A stretch of 64,000 nucleotides of DNA from Sanguinoderma infundibulare (taxonomy: Eukaryota; Basidiomycota; Agaricomycetes; Polyporales; Polyporaceae): NCBI GenBank assembly GCA_032821775.1, contig JAVLRN010000008.1:186001-250000 (forward strand). Direction: 5' to 3'. Shown piece by piece: positions 41,600 to 53,352 of the stretch; within the stretch, counting starts at the first letter, position 1, and each line of letters opens with the position of its first letter. The notes below the pieces were generated by a model. That model saw only the letters and a list, made by a program, of their open reading frames with translations, was not told where the DNA came from and did not search any database. A program made the translations under genes and the position numbers.

Positions 41600-41920
41600 C
41601 CTCGTCGGTTGTCGATCAAAGGCAGAGACTTCTCGGATTACCAATTCGTGCTCAAGGGTCACGAATGCTTGCGACAGGACGACCGTGTCATGCAGCTGTT
41701 CGGCCCGTCAATACCCTAGTGCCTGGACAAGGACTGCTTCAAAAGGCGTCTGCACATTCAACGGTTCCCCGTGATCCCGCTTACGCCGAACGCCGGTCAT
41801 ACGCTCGCTCGCTCGCTCCCCGTCAACAGCATGATCGGCTATATCCTCGGTCTGGGCGATCGCCACCCGTCCAACCCACGGCATACGTCCAAAGGACAGA
41901 AACGAGTCCCATGCCAAAAA
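41600..41920 (+). pseudogene. Fragment of TOR kinase catalytic domain (captured)
   Basis: In a single frame the sequence reads [35 protein letters not shown], a stop codon, then CFKRRLHIQRFPVIPLTPNA, then SLPVNSMIGYILGLGDRHPS. These are consecutive blocks of the PI3K-like kinase domain of TOR, including the catalytic-loop motif GDRHPSN. About 60 residues normally lying between the PNAG and RSL.VNSM blocks are missing, and an internal TAG interrupts the frame. No introns are present inside it. It is a captured, non-functional piece; the full host gene is not in the window. Confidence 0.85.
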
Positions 41921-42822
41921 TAGTGCTTAGGCACTGGCAGACCCCCTTATAGGAGCCGAGCTCGAATGGAGAGAGAGAGATCCGATGTTATAGTAGCGTT
42001 CAGGCCGGTTACGGCGTATGTGGCTACTTTCCGGGAGTGTACGGAGTGACGACACCTGTATGGAGCTGGAAGGGGACGTGTTGTTTGCTCGTGACATCTA
42101 GACGACTACACGTGATGCGCGAATTTTAAAGGGCCGATTTTTCGCCCCGGATGGATCATGACTACGTCCAGCCTACGGCTCAACAACACGGTCAAGGTAT
42201 TGACACCGGCAACTACATCGAGGCATGCGTCTGTTGTTGCGAGATTTGTTCGCTGATGGGAGTTCTGTTCGGTCGGCATGCATCTGAGAGAGATTTCCCC
42301 AGACCGATTCCGATCCGATTGAGCGGATCAAGGGAGACCCCCGAGACACGTACGAGATCAGCCTCGATCCAGATACGCGCTCAAGTGCCTCCGCTTAGTG
42401 TCCCGTTTTAGGACTGGCCCGACGTGCCCTCCCGTTGACTGTACCGCTCAGCGCCCTTGCTCAGCGTCGCGACCCGCCTATCAGTTGGTCCAATCACACC
42501 CGGAGCACGCCGCAGCGTGCTCCTTCCGTGTTTGCGAGCCGTTAAATATGTAGCTATCTCCTAACAGCACGGACGGAAAAGGTCGTCTATGAGTGTAGAC
42601 GGAAAAAAGAAAGAATCATGACGCGGCGACGGGACGTGGATGGCGGTGAGCGGACGGGTGAGAGAATGACGGGAGGCGGGCTAACAAGAGGGGAAGTGCG
42701 GCGCCTTCACCGTTCATGAGCCATGAGCAGCTCGACAATGTCCTCGTGCCCAGGTTTGCTCCCTTCATCCTACCCGTGAATGAGTTCCACTTCCATTGTT
42801 GTGGACATCTGACGGCGGAACG

Positions 42823-43463
42823 CGATGTGCGCTCTTTTTGCGCCTGGTCCTGTACTATACTTAGGGTTGGTGCCGTCGTCATACTATAAGGACGATCTCC
42901 CGTTTCGAGCTCGCCGTGTGGGCCGAGGACGTCGAGATGCCATGTCCGGTCTTCTTGCGCCTGGTTCTGTTCTAAGCTTGTGGTCGAAGGCGACTTCAGG
43001 CGCAGGATCCCATGCAAGAGCCGAGGGACCACCACGGCGCTTTACACGCAGGTTCCACCCATGCGGTGCATACAAGAGCACCTCGTGCGCACGCAGTACG
43101 CTGTGGTGTGTTGAGTTCGTCGAAGACAAGCTATACTACACGGACGAGCTCGGCTTCCTGCGATGTCCGCTCTTCTTGCGCCTGGTCCTGTGCTATACTT
43201 AGGGTTGTGCCGTCGTCCGACATACTATATGGACGATCTCCCGTTTCGAGCTCGCCGTGTAAGCCGAGGACGTCGAGATACCATGTCCGGTCTTCTTGTG
43301 CCTGGTTCTGTTCTTCTAAGCTTGTGGTCGAAGGCGACTTCAGGCGCAGGATCCCGTGCGACGGTAGCAGAGAGCCGAGGGACCACCACGGCGATTTGCG
43401 CGCAGGTTCCGCCGCGCCAGCCCATGCGGTGCATACAAGAGCACCTCGTGCGCACGCGGTCCG
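42823..43463. repeat. Two direct copies of a ~290-bp unit in the KDZ interior
   Basis: 42,823-43,102 and 43,161-43,463 align along their length, sharing TGCGCCTGGTCCTGT, ACGATCTCCCGTTTCGAGCT and AAGCTTGTGGTCGAAGGCGA with small insertions. Each copy has CTATACTTAGGG near its start. They lie upstream of the small coiled-coil gene and may include promoter sequence. Confidence 0.8.
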
Positions 43464-43948
43464 GTTCCACTGTTCCGGCAGAATGCTCTGTCTGCTCTGC
43501 TTGTTGGTTCCATATCGGCCCTCCCATTCCAAGTTCATGGTCCAGTCATCATCATGCTATGTACTCACGGACGTGCTTCGGTTGCGCTTCTCGGTCTGGA
43601 CACAGCTGCAGCCAGAATGACTATTGTACCCACACTTTCTCCGCATGGTTACATCAAACTTACTTCAATCTTCCTCGACGGAGGCGGGCTCCGCCTAGCA
43701 TTACAAAGCTTCATATCTTCCAAATTTGGAAGATAGATATGTCTCAAATGAAAATGGGCACACCAACCAAAAAAGGGCAATCATGGAAGTTTTTATGTAT
43801 AAAAGGCCCCTCGCTGCCGTTCGGTCGAATTTGCCCCAGCCGCCATCCCCTTGTTCTCATCCCCTCAAACATCGGTACGCATCAGATCGCTCCCCGTCCC
43901 CTAGCGGTGCTGACGTCGGCTACGGCCCCTGTTCGACCCTTTCCATAG

Positions 43949-44494
43949 ATGTCAACTAAGTATGCTCCCCCTCCTCGCTCGTCCGAGTCCGACGCTGGCA
44001 CCGGGGGGCGCTCGCGCGCCACCAGCGCTGGCTCCCAGGCCGCCGGACCTGGCTCCCGCTCTGCCCCCGCCTCCGTCCAAGGTCGCCCCCCGTCCGTTGC
44101 AGCCTCCGACGTCCGTGACTGGGACTCGGATATCCACATGCGTACCGCTAGTAAGCAACTGTCCATATCTGTTGAACGTCCTACTGACATCTATTGTGGT
44201 TTAGGCGTAGCCTCCGAAGACTTGAACTCGATCGGCACCCGCCTCGAGTCCTTGTCGACCTCCGTTGACTCGCAGACCACCGCGATCGCTTCGTTGGAAA
44301 CCCAGATGAAGTCGCAGATGACGTCGCAGACCGCCGCGATCAACTCGTTGGAAGCTCAGGGAAGGTTGCAGACTGACGCAATCAACGCCCTCGGTGTGAA
44401 CGTCACGTCCGCCATTAGCCGGATGGAGACCTCGTCCTCGACCTTGCGGGACGCCATCCTCCAGCTGATCAACGCGAGCGGACGGCAGGAGTAG
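43949..44494 (+). CDS. Small coiled-coil protein of the KDZ element, 163 aa
   Basis: Two exons (43949-44150 and 44205-44494, GTAAGC...TTTAG) join in phase. The N-terminal half is Ser/Pro/Gly/Ala-rich. The C-terminal half is a helical array with heptad-like Leu/Ile/Ala and a recurring TTAIASLETQMKSQ / TAAINSLEAQ / TDAINALG unit, ending ASGRQE. An oligomerisation role is likely from the coiled coil; nothing more specific is recognised. It lies 370 bp upstream of the transposase gene on the same strand, which suggests it belongs to the element. Confidence 0.6.
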   Translation: MSTKYAPPPRSSESDAGTGGRSRATSAGSQAAGPGSRSAPASVQGRPPSVAASDVRDWDSDIHMRTASKQLSISVERPTDIYCGLGVASEDLNSIGTRLESLSTSVDSQTTAIASLETQMKSQMTSQTAAINSLEAQGRLQTDAINALGVNVTSAISRMETSSSTLRDAILQLINASGRQE

Positions 44495-44862
44495 GGTGGT
44501 CGGTGAGTCTCTGTTTTCACGTCTCATTTTCCAAGCCTTACGTTTGTTAACAGGAATGTGATCGTCGCGAGCCTGTAGTCATCAACGTCATCGTCGACGA
44601 CGAGCATCATCTTCCGCATCTCGCTTGTATTTGTATCGTGTACGATGTACTGTGGAGTTTATGGGAATGGATCGCAATCGTTATCGTCCCCTCATCGTCA
44701 TGATGTGTGATAAGTGTGCTTAATGAATCAAGCGACGACGGAGTGGGCGGGAGCAGAAAGAGTTGAGGAAGAGATAATATTTGGGCGCTCTACTTGAGCG
44801 CCTCTGACGTGGCTCTTCGTTTTCCTTAAGCCCCTTCGTTCACTTGCTGCCACCAACTCCTT

Positions 44863-47800
44863 ATGTCTAAGAAGCGACCTGGCGAGAACTCACCTCGCAC
44901 CCCTGCAAAGAGCAAGAAGCCAAAATTCAAGGTCATCCCCAGAGAATGTGACTCGGACGTCGGGCCAGCAAATACGGTCTCCAGGCGCGTCACCCACATT
45001 TCTGCCTCTGCGCCGAGCAAGGGAAAGCTCAGGATTAAAACCAAGCAGAGGACGGTTCACCTCAGTCCCGAGGACATCCTTTCCGATGCGGCACTTGACC
45101 CAACTATCGCTGCCACCGTTGACTCGATTGTCGGAGAATTCCCTCCCGAACTGGCGGAGCATCTGACGGAGGAACTTCCACAAAGTAAGAAGCGTGAGCG
45201 TGTTGCGCAACGGGCCGCTGTATGTTTCGTTTTTATGCATAGTGAATGATCTAACTGTTATGTATCTAGAGCAAGGTTCGGGAGTGGCTTCCTTTGAGGC
45301 AAACTATGGCCGATGAACTGATGCTTTACGAGGGGTGCGAGGAGGATGTGGAGAAGACTGTACTGTGCCGCCAATGCCTCGTCAACGAAGCGTCTGTGCG
45401 ATGCATCGAATGCGAGGGGAGGTCTCTTGTATGCGCAGCCTGTGCTGTCGCGGGGCATTCGAGGTTGCCCTTGCATCGTGTACAGGTGAGTTTCCATTTC
45501 CTGTTGTTCGCGCCGTAGTTGAGGTTATTCCGTGTCAGAGATGGAATGGAAAGACCTTTGTGAAAAGTTCCCTTCGCGAGCACGGTCTGATCGTCCAACT
45601 TGGCCACAACGGCGCGGAGTGCCCTTGCCCCTCCGCTAGTTCTCGGCGTCTCGTCGTTGTGGACCTTACAGGCACCCACGAAGTAGATGTCTTATTCTGC
45701 GAGTGCCTCGACCCAGAAACCCGCAGGTTTCAGCACGAATGGGTCCAAGTGTTCCGTCGAGGGTGGTTTCCGGCAACGACGAACAGACCTGCGACAGCAT
45801 TCACCTTCCGCGTGCTCGAGACCTATCACGAGCTCAACTTCCAGTCGAAGGTCAGCCTCAATGACTACTGCCGAACCCTTGAGCGTGTCACTGACAACTC
45901 TGGGTTGGGACCCGTCTTGGTATGCTCGTTTACCTTCGAACCTCCTTCATCTCTGATCAAACACCCAGAACCGCTATCATCAGTTCTCTCACGTCATGCG
46001 GCTGTGGCGCCATCTGACCATGGTCAAACGGGGTGGTCGTATCCACGACCCGGCTGGTGTCGCGGGGACACAACCTGGGGAGCTCGCTGTCGAATGCCCC
46101 GCATGTCCTCATCCGGGAAGGAACCTGCCGGAGGACTGGGACAAGGCCCCGCCTGAGATACGGTAAGTCCATACTATGTATCGTATCACTTGTACGCGCG
46201 ATCTGATGATGTCCAACAAGATGGCTTTATACGCTGTTCCTGATGCTAGACGCCAACTTTCGAGCAAAGTGCAAAGCTCGAAACTTTGACGACTTTGAGC
46301 TGGGATCGGGGTGGAGCTATTTCGTTGAAGAGAGCGCATATCAAGCGCATATTGCTAAGTATGGCGACCAGCAGGAAGTACGTTGCAGACATTACATTTG
46401 CGCGTTCTTTGTTGCTAATGTCGGAAGCAGGAGAACCATTGCTCTGCTGAGCATAGCGCCATCGTGAACGCTAATCTTCGTCGCGAAGGTTATGTGGCAT
46501 CCGGCGTTGGTGCGGTTTTATGTGCCCGTCATGCACTCGTCCGTCGGAACGGGGCGGGAGATACCCAGAAGGGGGAAAAGTAAGCAAATCTGTCCACGTT
46601 TGTCGCAAATGTCTGCTGATCAAAGCAGATACGCTAACATGGATTACCTCTTGTTTTCCACCTTGACGGGGGTCGTCATCCTCATCTTGCTCATCTCTTA
46701 TGATATCGTCTGTCAGTGGTATAGGAACCTCTTCGCGCGAATGCTTGGATTCCCGCGCGAAATGCACCTCGACCTTGACAAGGTCACACTACGTTTCGCC
46801 ATCCCGAAGAAACACTTCCGCGTTCACGGGCCCAAGCACTCACAATTCTCTTTCAACTTCCTTCGATGGGTCGCTCGTACATACGGGGAGGGCATTGAGT
46901 CCCACTGGTCCCACATGAACCCATTGGCCCTCAGCACCCGGGAGATGAGTCCCGGCCTTCGGCACGAGGTCTTCAATGACCACTGGGGTGCGTGGAATTG
47001 GCAGAAAATCATCGCCTTCGGTAAGTACATTACGTTAGGCTGTTGGCGCGTGTCACTGATATATCGAACAGCGCCGTTCTTCCTCAAGTCCCTCCATGAA
47101 GCCAAGACCATGCATGCTAAACAGTTCAAGACATTCGAGCAATTCAACAAGACGTTCGACGCCGGGGTTGTAGGGCAGTGGGAACGTCGCGTTCAGGAGT
47201 GGGAGGCAGATATGTCGAACCCCGATCCGTACGAGGAACCAATAACGAGTGCGTATCTACATTCGGAAGACACGTCGGCTACGTTCTCAACGTTTCCATC
47301 ACAGATATGTCTCAAGCAGCCATACGGCGCCAGATCGCAACCGAGGAAGCGGCGGAGAACGCCGCCCAGACGCTACTGGGGCACGAGACAACGCCCGGTG
47401 TGTTCCTTCAAGTGGGACTTGAGCTCGAGGAGCAGCAGTAAGTGCTGGAAATCCTACATCGTGTGCGCATGTTATTGATGTTCTAATATGCAGACGTGCC
47501 ATGAGCATGGTGAAGACGACTTCCAATTCCGATAAATCGGCCGCCCAGATCCAGGAAAAGCAGACGCTCCTCAGCTGCCGCATCGCCTCATGGCAGTCCA
47601 TCCAGGACTGCCACATGCCCATGGTTTCCGCGCTCCGCATCACTGCCTCACACGTACCCGCTCCAGATCCCCCATCCTCATCCTCGCCTGCACAAACAAG
47701 AGTGAAGGACGTGCAACTCTGGCTGCCTTCTGCCCTACCTGCTTCTCTTCTTGCACTAGACTCAATGGCCTCTCTGCGCGACAAAGAGCGGCGACTGCGA

Positions 47801-48598
47801 CTTGCTCAGCTCTCCGACTGCTTGGATGACATCCGCCGGTTACGCCGCGTCCTGACCGGCATCACTGACTTCAAGCGCTTCAATGTCTCGGGGACCGGCC
47901 AGCGCGCCAACACTCGCATCCGCACGCTTTATTCACGTTTCGACGCCAAGATCCAGCGGTGCATTCTTCGCTACCGTGCATCTCACGCCGCGATGAACAA
48001 CCTTGACCCTTCTGGTGATTGGTCATCCCGCTTCAAGGTACTCAATGACGGCGACATCACAGGACCCGGGCGCGATGAAGATGAAAGTGAAGGCCGAGTC
48101 GTGGTGAGCTGGATCTGGCTTTCTCCTGGCGGTGCCAAATCTTCCGATCCCATGCGCCCATCCACGCCGGCTGAGTTTGCAGATAGTATGCGCATTGAGT
48201 GGGCTCGGTGTAAAGCTCGGGCGGAGCGGTGGGGAGAGGAGGAGGAGTTGCTGGAAGAGGAGATGCGCCGGGTTATTGAATTCTTCGAGGACCGGGCGAA
48301 GTGGTGGCGTAGCCAGGGTAATCGCCGTTCGGACGTCTCCCCAGCGTTACGTCTTGCGCTTTCGATTTACGCCGAGAAGCAGGCGTCGGTATTCGAGGGC
48401 TTGCGCCTACGCTGTGGCTCGCTTTGGGCACCGTACTTCAAGACTTACGGCTCGCTCCCGGCGTGGGCAACGCCATTTGATCATGCTGATGCTGCACCTT
48501 CTCGTGTCCATGTCATGAGGGCACGCATTAGCCAGCTTGACGAGGACGTGGGGGGTTCATGTTCGGCATCAGTGTCGTCTGACAGCGAGGATGTGTAG
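44863..48598 (+). CDS. KDZ-family transposase, 1086 aa
   Basis: Ten exons close in phase: 44863-45219, 45270-45485, 45539-45919, 45969-46162, 46221-46377, 46431-46579, 46629-47020, 47072-47248, 47305-47437 and 47494-48598. The N-terminus is basic (MSKKRPGENSPRTPAKSKK). A CxC2-type zinc cluster follows (LCRQCLVNEASVRCIECEG, then CAACAVAGH). The RNase-H-fold catalytic acidic residues are probably in MLDANFRAKCK, in SYDIVCQWYRN (the YDxxCQ signature of KDZ enzymes) and in GIESHWSHMNP. A long helical C-terminus follows. No stop, frameshift or broken splice site was seen, so this copy is potentially active. Confidence 0.9.
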
Positions 48599-48769
48599 TT
48601 TGTTGTTTGTTATCTGTATCCCTGTATATTAGAGTTGTTTTGGCAATAATTCCATAAGCGATGTGAAAGCGTGTCTCATAAACTCACTCAAGTAATCGAC
48701 AGATGGATTGATGCCTTATAAGGCTGCATTATGAATGACTTATAATAATAATGCTCATCATTCACAAGT

Positions 48770-49610
48770 GGACAGGGCTGGTACAAGTACACATTCAAAG
48801 GATATACCAATGGGCGGGGCTGGTACAAGCTGGATTTACAAATGGGCGAGGCTGGTACAAGTACGCATTCAGAGGATATACTAATGGGCGGGGCTGGTAC
48901 AAGCGGGATATACTAATGGGCGAGGCTGGTACAAGTACGCATTCAGAGGATATACTAATGGGCGGGGCTGGTACAAGCGGGATATACTAATGGGCAGGGC
49001 TGGTACAAGTACGCATTTAAAGGATATACTAATGGACGGGGCTGGTACAAGCGGGATATACTAATGGGCAGGGCTGGTACAAGTACGCATTTAAAGGATA
49101 TACTAATGGACGGGGCTGGTACAAGCGGGATATACTAATGGGCAGGGCTGGTACAAGTACGCATTTAGAGGATTTACAAATGGGCAGGGCTGGTACAAGC
49201 GGGATATACTAATGGGCTGGGCTGGTACAAGTACGCATTTAGAGGATTTACAAATGGGCAGGGCTGGTACAAGTACGCATTTAGAGGATATACTAATGGG
49301 CGGGGCTGGTACAAGCGGGATATACTAATGGGCTGGGCTGGTACAAGTACGTATTTAGATGATATACAAATGGGCTGGGCTGGTACAAGTACACATTTAG
49401 AGGATTTACAAATGGGCAGGGCTGGTACAAGTACACATTCAGAGGATATACTAATGGGCGGGGCTGGTACAAGTACATATTTAGACAATATACAAATGGG
49501 CCGGGCCGGTACAAGTACGCATATAGAGGATATACTAATGGGCAGGGCTGGTACAAGCACGCATATAAAGGATATACAAGTGGGCAGGGCTGGTACAAGC
49601 ATAGGTATAT
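48770..49610. repeat. Right subterminal tandem array of the KDZ element (42-bp unit, inverted)
   Basis: This is the reverse complement of the left array, with about 20 units of 42 bp and shortened forms. Unit order differs in places, so the arrays have drifted or been rearranged by unequal exchange. Confidence 0.92.
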
Positions 49611-51504
49611 AAGATACACAAGTGAGGAGATGATACACAATGAAGGAAATACAATCAGGCCAGTTGTAAGTGAATTACAGACGGGTCATAAAATAGTCCC
49701 CCTCCTACCACAGTTATGGGGACTTGTATTACAAGTATGGAAGCTACTGGTGGGGGCCCATCCCTCCCCACTTTTCGTGAGTCTGAAACAGTTCAAATGG
49801 TCACTCGTTGGCATGCTTGGAGGTGGGAAGGCTTTTAGTTGGGTCGGAGGAGAGGCTGCTAGTCGAGGGTAACGAGGTATGTCCCAAAATCTACGGCTGG
49901 AGCCCAGTGAAAGCGCAAGCGAGACTGTGGAGAGGTGATGCATCTGCATACATGTTTCAAGTGCTTTCAGTTCCATTGCGACGAGGGTACTGAGGAAATC
50001 GTTAAGAGGAGTCGCGGCGGTGGCGAGGTGGAACAGAATCCCTCTCAGACGTCCTGTCGCGCCAGCAACCGTCCACCATCCACACAGACAACCTTCTTTA
50101 TCCATCCGACCCCAACTTCACCCCATCCCCGGTCTCTTCCCCGTCGGACAACCAGACCGCGTCCCAGTATGTACTCTCAGTGGAACTCGAACTCGCCACA
50201 TGTGCCGGCAAGTGTCACCTACGTTCAATCTTCAACGCCTGAAGCTACCAGCAGTAAGTCCTTTTCGACATTCAAGTCCCCATCTCTCTTGTAAATGGAT
50301 ACTTATTCTGTGGTACTTTACATCAATTAGGCTCTTCCGTTGCTCGTCCTGTTCAAAAGCGCCGTCGCGGCGGCCTTGAACCCAGCAGCACCCTTCAGGT
50401 CCAAGGGGAGGGTGGCTTGGACAGCGACGACAGCGACTTTGAGGGAGGCGGCAAGTTGGATGACTCCTCATCCTCCGAGTTCAAGGACGAAGACACTGAG
50501 CCACTCGATGCACAGGAGTTGAATGAGATTCGTTCAGAGGTAAGCTTACTTCATTATCTTAATATCAATCTTTGTGCTATTATCTCATACTGATATTTAC
50601 ATCGAACAGCATGTCAACTTGCTCGCACGCAAGACAGTCCCACAACATCACGGCAAAGGCAAACAGAAGGTGCCGACTCGTGCAGCCGCTCTCGAAGCAA
50701 ACACCGTCATCTCTGAGAAGCTCACTGGTAAAAAGCGTAAGAAACATTGGGCAAAAGGCAAAGAGAATCACGACCCCATCATTCCAGCCCCAGCTTCACA
50801 GCATATGGGCCAGCCAGCGGCCGCATCTCCGAAACCTACCAAGCAAGCTAAGGTGCATCCGTAATATTATGTATGTGTCGAAGTATCCCTGTTAACGGTT
50901 TATCAGAGGCAATGGAACTTCATCTATGAGTTCTTCAAGGAAGTTAGCAAAAACCCTTACCGCCTGATTGACAAGGCGGAGCCTGGCGACAAGCACTACC
51001 ATTGTTATCATCAAGAGCCTGGTCGCACGGAGCGGAAGTACATCACCATCACTGCAAAGTGCAACAACAGTACAACTTGTGCGTTAATTTTCTTACTACA
51101 CATGGTTTCGTTTAAATGTTGAGTCCTGGTGTGGCTCGCAGTGCTTGTCAGCTATATACAGCATAACTTCAAGCCATTGTGCGACTTATACATGAGCGTC
51201 AAGAGCCGGAAGCCTGCGATTCCGACTGAGTACGAAATCCAAATCGCGAAAGGCACTGCTTTGTTTGACGACGAGAAGGTGAAGACGTACCTGCACACAG
51301 TCGAGAACAAGATCAAGGAAGCTTTGGAATATGCAGACCGGAACAGCGTAAGTGTCTCACATGTATCCTCCACTGCGAGCAATTCCTCTTTCTTGCCATC
51401 CACTGTCCCCTCTCGGCTGTCTCCTGCCCGTCGAGAAAACATGCATCGACCAGGTAATTGCTCGAGCTTCAGAGTGCCCGATGGTGTGTTCACCTCGCTT
51501 GCAG

Positions 51505-51815
51505 GTCATCGACCCCGAAAATGGCTTTGAGTTCTTCCCACCAAAGGAGTCCACGGTGCATCCATCGGCATTCCTGGAGAGGAGCCTTCCCACGAATCTG
51601 TTCCCTCAGTACGAACCAACTTCCCCTCTCTGCTAACAGAGTATCAACTTACGACACTTCGCTATGCTAGCATCTTCGCCCCGCCAGATGGAAAAGCCTT
51701 CATAGTGGCGAACAACCAGTCAATCATCTACGACATTGAGACGCGCACTGAGACCACCCTCCTCCCCCTTTCTCCTCCCGACTACAACCCCGAAGTCCTC
51801 ATGTGCAAAGGAACA
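51505..51815 (+). pseudogene. Glyoxal oxidase (copper radical oxidase) fragment 1, captured
   Basis: Two blocks separated by a short intron read [20 protein letters not shown] and PDGKAFIVANNQSIIYDIET, followed by [15 protein letters not shown]. They match consecutive parts of AA5-type glyoxal oxidases, H2O2-producing enzymes of wood decay. About 20 residues are missing before LPLSPPDY. It lies in intron 5 of the hAT transposase gene and cannot be functional. Confidence 0.78.
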
Positions 51816-51989
51816 GCGACAGACCCGATTTCCCCCTCCCCACTCACCCTGTCCGTCTCGGTCTTGCCCTCAACTTCTCCGTCTTCTACTACGAGATACT
51901 CAACAGCCCCGACCGTGCATCCAAAAATCCTCTCCCATCTCCGCACACCACCTGCACACACACCGAGCACCTCATTCCTGCCGTCCTCT

Positions 51990-52731
51990 CCCGTTTCTCC
52001 CCCCTTCCTCAGCTGCCAACCTGACCGTCACAGAACGGAAGGCAGAGCATCGACGCTCCGCCTCAGCTGCTCGAAGAACCATGACGAAGCGAGGATGCAC
52101 CTCGCGCAACGGTCGCAGCCCCCCACCTGTGCCACCTGTTGCAGAAAATCGAGCGAGAACATGACGTCCGAGGTCAGCCTCACCCGCAACTCCTCCCGCG
52201 CCCGCTCCTTCCAGTGCGCCCACCACCGCAGCGGCTCGTCCATCCGCTCCCGCCGTCCGTTGCATTGCATACATTTCACCTCGTCTGGGATGTGGAGGAG
52301 TGTGATCGCGTCCCGTCCATGTCGCTCGTGGAGAAAGACGAGGCGGTGGTACACATATGCGGCCATCCCCTTCAGGTCCTTGTCCAGCGGGAGGCTGTAG
52401 AGGCAGGTAGATAGTGTCACTGTCACAGCGATGTTGGCTTCTTTTTCCAGGTCGAACCGGCTCGCGATCGCGTACACGCGCAATGGGGCAGTCTTCAGGA
52501 AGATGGGTCAACGAGGCGTCTGCGTAGTCCATCCGTCGCGACTGTCAAGTCGAACTTCCTCGCTGCTTCAAGTGCGGGTACGAGCTCGTCCAGCGTCCTG
52601 ATGATGGGATTGGGTACGGGATATGTGTAGCTCGCAAAGCAGGCGTTCGACGATGCCATTGCTGAGCTCAACACGCTTTCGGAGGAGAGCTTCAAGGACT
52701 CGATGCTCATCGTGCAGTTGCTCCACGACAA
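51990..52731 (-). pseudogene. BTB-type protein fragment, captured
   Basis: On the minus strand the sequence reads ELVPALEAARKFDLTVATDG, then LRVYAIASRFDLEKEANIAV, AYVYHRLVFLHERHGRDAIT and a Cys-containing tail. This is the pattern of the large Agaricomycete family of BTB-domain proteins downstream of the BTB fold. A small frame change near 52,495 separates the two parts. The fragment is opposite in strand to the glyoxal-oxidase pieces on either side. Confidence 0.6.
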
Positions 52732-52826
52732 CCTTACCCTCTAGACCTCGGACATGCAGGAATCCGGTCAGTAGCCCCAATCAACCTTTGCTTTATGTGA
52801 TGCTCATCCCTTTGCCGCCTAACAGA

Positions 52827-53352
52827 CAAGCCGGTGGAGAAGGATGATGCCGTGGACACCACCCTTCTCTCCTCACAGACTCTGGCCACCTCCCAGTGCT
52901 TGGGCATCATGCTCACGCCTGCAGGTATCGCCAAGGGATGGGAGGTCAAGCACATGCTCGAAAGCCGCACCATGCCAGAGCTCGTCCACATCCCCAATGG
53001 CCAGGTCCTCATCACAAACGGCGCCGGTTCCGGCTTCGCTGCCATCACGAACGGTGCCGGGTCCAGCTTCGCTGCCATCACCCAGGTCCCGGATGCCGTC
53101 GGGAACTCGAACGCAGACCACCCCGTCTTCGTGCCCTCCATCTACTCGCCCAACCTCCAGCTCAGCCAGCAGATCAGCAATGCTGGCCTGCCCAACTCGA
53201 CCATCGGCCGGCTCTACCACTCGAGCGTCACGCTCATGCCCCAGGGCAACTTCCTCATCGCAGGCAGCAACCCAAAAGGGAACACGAACCTGACCATGCC
53301 CTTCCTGTCTCAGTTCAGCGTCCAGATGCTTGACCCGCCCTTCATGTTCATC
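52827..53352 (+). pseudogene. Glyoxal oxidase fragment 2, captured
   Basis: A single open exon contains GIAKGWEVKHMLESRTMPEL, HIPNGQVLITNGAGSGF, an in-place duplication (ITNGAGSGFAA / ITNGAGSSFAA), GRLYHSSVTLMPQGNFLIAG and LDPPFMFIER. The order continues from fragment 1, so both probably derive from one gene that was later split by the BTB piece. The reading breaks off at FIER and runs straight into kinase sequence. Confidence 0.82.

Larger units (their letters stand above)
36804..49759 (+). mobile_element. KDZ (Kyakuja-Dileera-Zisupton) transposon, ~13 kb, nested in the hAT element
   Basis: The left end (GGGCCCCACCAGTAGCTTCC) and the reverse complement of the right end (GGGCCCCCACCAGTAGCTTC) are nearly identical for over 200 bp and continue into matching tandem-repeat arrays, giving inverted termini of about 1 kb. 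Between them lie an intact KDZ transposase, a 660-aa companion gene, a small coiled-coil gene, remnants of a viroplasmin-like protein and a TOR-kinase fragment. No convincing target-site duplication was found at the chosen ends. With open transposase and near-identical termini it could be autonomous. Confidence 0.9.

Noticed and set aside
48770..49610. Possible CRISPR-like array.
   Set aside because: Units are contiguous tandem repeats without unique spacers, in a eukaryotic transposon terminus.
50630..50870. Separate small Lys-rich gene.
   Set aside because: It is exon 3 of the hAT transposase gene and joins in phase with the exons on both sides.
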